DNA of 64,000 nucleotides. Origin: SZAS-103 sp038216155. GTDB taxonomy: Bacteria > Pseudomonadota > Gammaproteobacteria > Xanthomonadales > Xanthomonadaceae. Shown here piece by piece: positions 61,272 to 64,000 of this stretch. Position 1 is the stretch's first letter. Each line of letters opens with the position of its first letter. The notes below the pieces were generated by a model, which was given only the letters and a program-made list of their open reading frames with translations, was not told where the DNA came from and made no database searches. The position numbers and the translations under genes are program-made. The stretch is taken from contig JBBQQH010000009.1 of the NCBI GenBank assembly GCA_038216155.1, positions 1-64,000 on the forward strand, written 5' to 3'.

Positions 61272-62822
61272 ATGCTCGGCCTGACTCCCATCACCTACGG
61301 CAACGGTCGCGTGCTCAATCGTACCTACGATCAGGACTACGTGGTCAGCAGCGTGCTGGATGCCGGCAGCGGCGGGCTGGATCTGGCGTTCGGTCGCGAT
61401 GTGATCGGCAACCTCACCCGCGTGCAGACCGGGGCGACGGGCAACACCTTCGAGTACGACGGCCTCAACCGCCTCACCCACGTCAACGATCTCAACCAGG
61501 CGCTGATCTCTGCCTATACCTACGACGCCACCGGCAACCGCAAGAGCAAGCAGGTCGGCGGCAGCGCGCAGATGTACACCTATCCGCTCGACAGCCACCA
61601 CCTGATCGACGTTGCCGGCGCCGCACGCAGCTACGATGCGGCCGGGCCGCTCCTGCGCGTCATGCGCTCGCGGCATTCGCACTTCCATGTGCATCACAAC
61701 ACCACCGCCATCGGCGCCAACGCCAAAAGCTTCATGTACAACGACACCGGCCGCATGAGCGCGATGAACAACGCCGGCGTGCTGGCCAAGAGCTACATGG
61801 TCAACGCCCGCGGCGAGCGGGTGCGCAAGTACCGCGGCACGGTGACGGCAGAAAACCAGTACACCGTGTACGACGAATCGGGCCACGTGCTGGGCGACTA
61901 CGACGACACACTGGCACCGATCCGCGAGCTGATCTGGCTGGACAACCTGCCGGTCGGCGTGCTAAGCGGCAGCACCGGCACCCTGGCCTACATCGAACCT
62001 GATCACCTCGGCACACCGCGCACCGCGATCGATGCGACGCGCAACGTGGCGGTGTGGACGTGGTCGCCGCTGAACGATGCGTTCGGCGAGAGCGTGCCGA
62101 GCCAGGATCCGGATGCGGATGGCAAGGCGTTCGTGTTCAACCTGCGGATGCCGGGGCAGGTGTGGGATGCGGAGAGTGGGCTGAGTTATAACTACTTCAG
62201 GGACTACGACTCAACCTCAGGCCGCGCTATTGAAAGCGACCCGCTGGGGCTGCGTGGTGGGATCAGCACGTATGCAATGCTTGGCGGAAATCCGCTGCGC
62301 TACATCGATCCGCTGGGGCTTGAGTATTTCGGACCGAATTACTCACAAAACATGCGGGCTATGGGAGAAGCTGACGCTGAAGCTTGGAATCAAGACGCAG
62401 CGGCAATGAGCGCTGCAATGAAGCGGGTGAGATGTCTCGTCGCGCAGGACTATGCGAACACATCATCGCCTACGGATGCGTTCAGCAAAGCACAAAGAGA
62501 CAAAATGAACCCTTCGCAGTTCCCGGGGTACACCAACTTCGATTTGACTGCCGCGGAGCACTACATAATGGCCTACAACTGGTCCAATAGCGGGATCGGC
62601 GGCGGCCCCGGTGGCCCTGGAGTTTCGGACGTAGCATTGCCATTCGCTACACCAGTGTATGAAGGTATTAAGTTAATCACAGTGCCACTTGGGCATGGGC
62701 CTTTCCATACTGCCGGACAGCCTTCCATGGAAGAGATGGCTGCTGGATGGGCAGGATGGGCAGATGCAGTCCAGGGCAATGGGGCCGGAGCCGGAGGAGG
62801 AGCAGGATGTGGCTGCCATTGA
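61272..62822 (+). CDS. RHS-repeat protein, 5'-truncated, with variable C-terminal tip
   Basis: 516 residues, preceded by an in-frame stop at 61251, so the large N-terminal shell is missing. YD repeats are clear (TRVQTGATGNTFEYDGLNRLTHV, AYTYDATGNRKSKQVG, then EPDHLGTPRTAIDATRNVAVW), as is the RHS core end SGLSYNYFRDYDSTSGRAIESDPLGL. After PLRYIDPLGLEYF begins a variable tip of about 165 residues (TAAEHYIMAYNWSNSGIGG, PFHTAGQPSMEEMAAGWAGWAD), ending GAGGGAGCGCH. In RHS systems such tips are toxins used against rivals; this one I do not recognise. Seventeen residues inside a YD repeat come from a dispersed repeat. May be silent or serve as a reservoir of tips. Confidence 0.8.
   Translation: MLGLTPITYGNGRVLNRTYDQDYVVSSVLDAGSGGLDLAFGRDVIGNLTRVQTGATGNTFEYDGLNRLTHVNDLNQALISAYTYDATGNRKSKQVGGSAQMYTYPLDSHHLIDVAGAARSYDAAGPLLRVMRSRHSHFHVHHNTTAIGANAKSFMYNDTGRMSAMNNAGVLAKSYMVNARGERVRKYRGTVTAENQYTVYDESGHVLGDYDDTLAPIRELIWLDNLPVGVLSGSTGTLAYIEPDHLGTPRTAIDATRNVAVWTWSPLNDAFGESVPSQDPDADGKAFVFNLRMPGQVWDAESGLSYNYFRDYDSTSGRAIESDPLGLRGGISTYAMLGGNPLRYIDPLGLEYFGPNYSQNMRAMGEADAEAWNQDAAAMSAAMKRVRCLVAQDYANTSSPTDAFSKAQRDKMNPSQFPGYTNFDLTAAEHYIMAYNWSNSGIGGGPGGPGVSDVALPFATPVYEGIKLITVPLGHGPFHTAGQPSMEEMAAGWAGWADAVQGNGAGAGGGAGCGCH
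61647..61697 (+). repeat. Dispersed repeat captured in the RHS gene
   Basis: Exactly 51 bp (17 codons, PLLRVMRSRHSHFHVHH) split the canonical YDAAG/NTTAIG junction of a YD repeat. The insert begins CCGCTCCTGCGCGTCATGCG, matching the intergenic copy at 57687-57732. The reading frame is kept. Confidence 0.85.
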
Positions 62823-62934
62823 CGATGCCAGGGACTGCGAAAATGGCGAATGAGCATAGTTGCGTGGAGAGGATCGAATCGATCCGGTCTCGTTGCGTTC
62901 CCCCGACTCCGTTCAAAGAGGAATCGGTCGCACC

Positions 62935-63258
62935 ATGAGTCCCTCGCTCATCAAGACTGCAAAGATAGTCGGCTTCCTCGTCGTGTTAGTCGTTGCGTTC
63001 GTTGGCTGGGCTCAGTGGACCGTGCACAAGGTCCATGCGTTCTGCGGCGAGGTACATGCAGGCATGCAGGTTTCCTCGTTGCCAGAACTAGCGGTTAAGC
63101 ATGGAATCAATCCCATGTATGCCAAGGGCGGCTATCGTGGCCAAGGTGATCCGGATTGGTTCATCGCGGTCCCGGCTGAAGGAACGATGGGCGATACTGT
63201 GTGCGCTATTCACCATAACCAGAAGGTTGTCGTGTCTGCGCGCATGAGCGGTGAATAG
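62935..63258 (+). CDS. Small membrane-anchored protein behind the RHS gene
   Basis: 107 residues. ATG at 62935 has AGAGGA about 12 bases upstream. One membrane helix (TAKIVGFLVVLVVAFVGWAQW, about 8-28) and a periplasmic domain of about 75 residues with two cysteines (AFCGEVHAGMQ and DTVCAIHH) that could form a disulfide. I do not recognise it. The place directly after a variable RHS tip is where immunity genes sit, so an immunity role against the tip is a fair guess, no more. GC is a little lower than in core genes. Confidence 0.6.
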   Translation: MSPSLIKTAKIVGFLVVLVVAFVGWAQWTVHKVHAFCGEVHAGMQVSSLPELAVKHGINPMYAKGGYRGQGDPDWFIAVPAEGTMGDTVCAIHHNQKVVVSARMSGE

Positions 63259-63269
63259 CTTGGCAAACA

Positions 63270-63496
63270 AACAAAGGGGCCAGAGTAAATTACCGTTTGA
63301 TTTTGTGGGTCATTCGCTCGGATGCGGGATGAACACTGCCAACAAAGGGGCCAGAGTAAATTACCGTTTGAATTTGTAGGTCATTGGCTTGGATGCGGGA
63401 TGACCACTGCCTTGCGAGGCCGTCCTCGATCACGCAGTGCAACCGGACGATTCAAGGTTTTCTAAAACAAAGGGGCCAGTAAAACAAAGGGGCCAG
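63270..63496. repeat. Tandem 71-bp repeat and AACAAAGGGGCCAG motifs
   Basis: Two head-to-tail 71-bp units (63270-63340; 63341-63411) begin AACAAAGGGGCCAGAGTAAA and differ at only a few bases. Two further copies of AACAAAGGGGCCAG stand at 63466-63479 and 63483-63496. The unit resembles the GGGGTCAGAGTAAATT repeats seen next to REP-associated tyrosine transposases, but no such gene is here. Confidence 0.8.
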
Positions 63497-63518
63497 CTCC
63501 TGAGGTATCCCCACAAAT

Positions 63519-64000
63519 TCACACCGGCAACTCCAGTTGTTCGCGTAGCGCCGGATGAGGATGGATCAGTTGCGCGACGAGTTGTTCGACCGTCCAGTCG
63601 AGCCATCGTCGCACGAGCGCTTCGCGTCCCAGACGCATCACCGAATACAGTCGCCGGATGGAGCGTCGAGGGTTGAGCCAGCGATCGATTCCGACCCTCT
63701 CGCAGGCGATGCCGACGAGCCAGGAAGCGAAGGCGGCCAGGGTGTGGATCAGCAGCAGGATTTCGATGCGTGAATCCTTGCGTGTCAGGCTGTCTTCGAA
63801 GCCCTGGCCGTAGCGATGCGACTTCAGATCGCGGAAGGCCAGTTCGATCTGCATGCGCCTGGCGTACAGCCCGATCAGTTGCCGTGGTGTCAGGGCTACC
63901 AGTTCGGGTGAAGCCACCAGCAGCCACGGCTCGCGTTCACGTGCAGCGCTTTGCAGACTGTTCTTGCTGCGCCGCGGCTGGCCGCGCCGCGTGCAGGACT
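63519..64000 (-). mobile_element. IS4-family transposase, C-terminal part (runs off right edge)
   Basis: The frame is open from base 64000 to the stop at 63519 (about 160 residues). The signature Y-(2)-R-(3)-E-(6)-K of the IS4 family is visible in YARRMQIELAFRDLK, where E is the last catalytic residue. It is preceded by PWLLVASPELVALTPRQLIGLY and a basic stretch (RRGQPRRSKNS). The rest of the element lies outside. Intact or not cannot be told from this part. Confidence 0.88.

Noticed and set aside
63270..63411. Possible CRISPR array
   Set aside because: Two adjacent 71-bp units without spacers and no cas genes; a tandem duplication explains it.

Overview
The window is high-GC chromosomal DNA from a gammaproteobacterium, most likely of the order Xanthomonadales (Lysobacteraceae or Rhodanobacteraceae; the genus cannot be fixed from sequence alone). 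The pointers are a MetK with a lysine-rich insertion before its glycine-rich motif, a SAM-riboswitch-led metB-hom operon, a manganese-riboswitch-led mneA, very large beta-propeller sensors, an Ala/Lys-rich histone-H1-like protein, the aroK-aroB-hemE order, and a roughly 500-bp dispersed repeat of a kind I recall from Xanthomonad genomes. There are no rRNA or tRNA genes and no CRISPR array that I can see.

Layout. 1-2852: two PAS-type sensor genes on the minus strand, the larger broken by two frameshifts. 3021-5478: metK with a clean terminator, then two small plus-strand genes. 5490-16836: a long minus-strand run with lhr, dusB, a carboxyl-methyltransferase-like membrane protein, three peptidoglycan enzymes (M23 and two L,D-transpeptidase types), ribokinase and a nucleoside transporter. 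17006-18782: a diguanylate cyclase behind the manganese exporter gene and its riboswitch. 19049-25011: aldo/keto reductase, an SPFH/NfeD pair and the glycine cleavage genes gcvT, gcvH and gcvPA. 25367-26193: a candidate leader or small RNA and the histone-like gene. 26485-40408: c-di-GMP proteins, a serine hydrolase, lemA with an M48 protease, and prfC. 40468-43196: metB-hom with operator, promoter and SAM-I riboswitch. 43284-50087: lipoprotein, sdaA, glutaredoxin-like protein, cytochrome b561 and a 1,271-residue hybrid sensor kinase. 50106-51659: an HNH endonuclease gene lying between the two halves of the dispersed repeat. 51688-54706: aroK-aroB-WGR-hemE. 54895-60883: dodecin, a glycerate-kinase-like protein, pdxH, a cobalamin-binding protein, yggS, pilT and pilU. 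60884-64000: an accessory island with RHS remnants, an IS110 stub, tandem repeats and an IS4-family transposase running off the end.

How the genes work together. Methionine and SAM supply (metK, metB, hom) appears to be co-regulated by a shared 17-bp sequence upstream of metK and of the met operon, plus the riboswitch. At least four proteins carry GGDEF or EAL domains, one with a degenerate catalytic motif. PilT/PilU drive type IV pilus retraction, a common c-di-GMP target.

The most unusual theme is the repeated capture of small intergenic repeats inside reading frames (RHS, hemE, hom, the start of the cobalamin-binding gene, the end of gcvT). The frame is kept each time, as described for Rickettsia palindromic elements. 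The second is the HNH gene nested in the dispersed repeat. Coordinates of repeats and regulatory sites were read by eye and may be off by a few bases.
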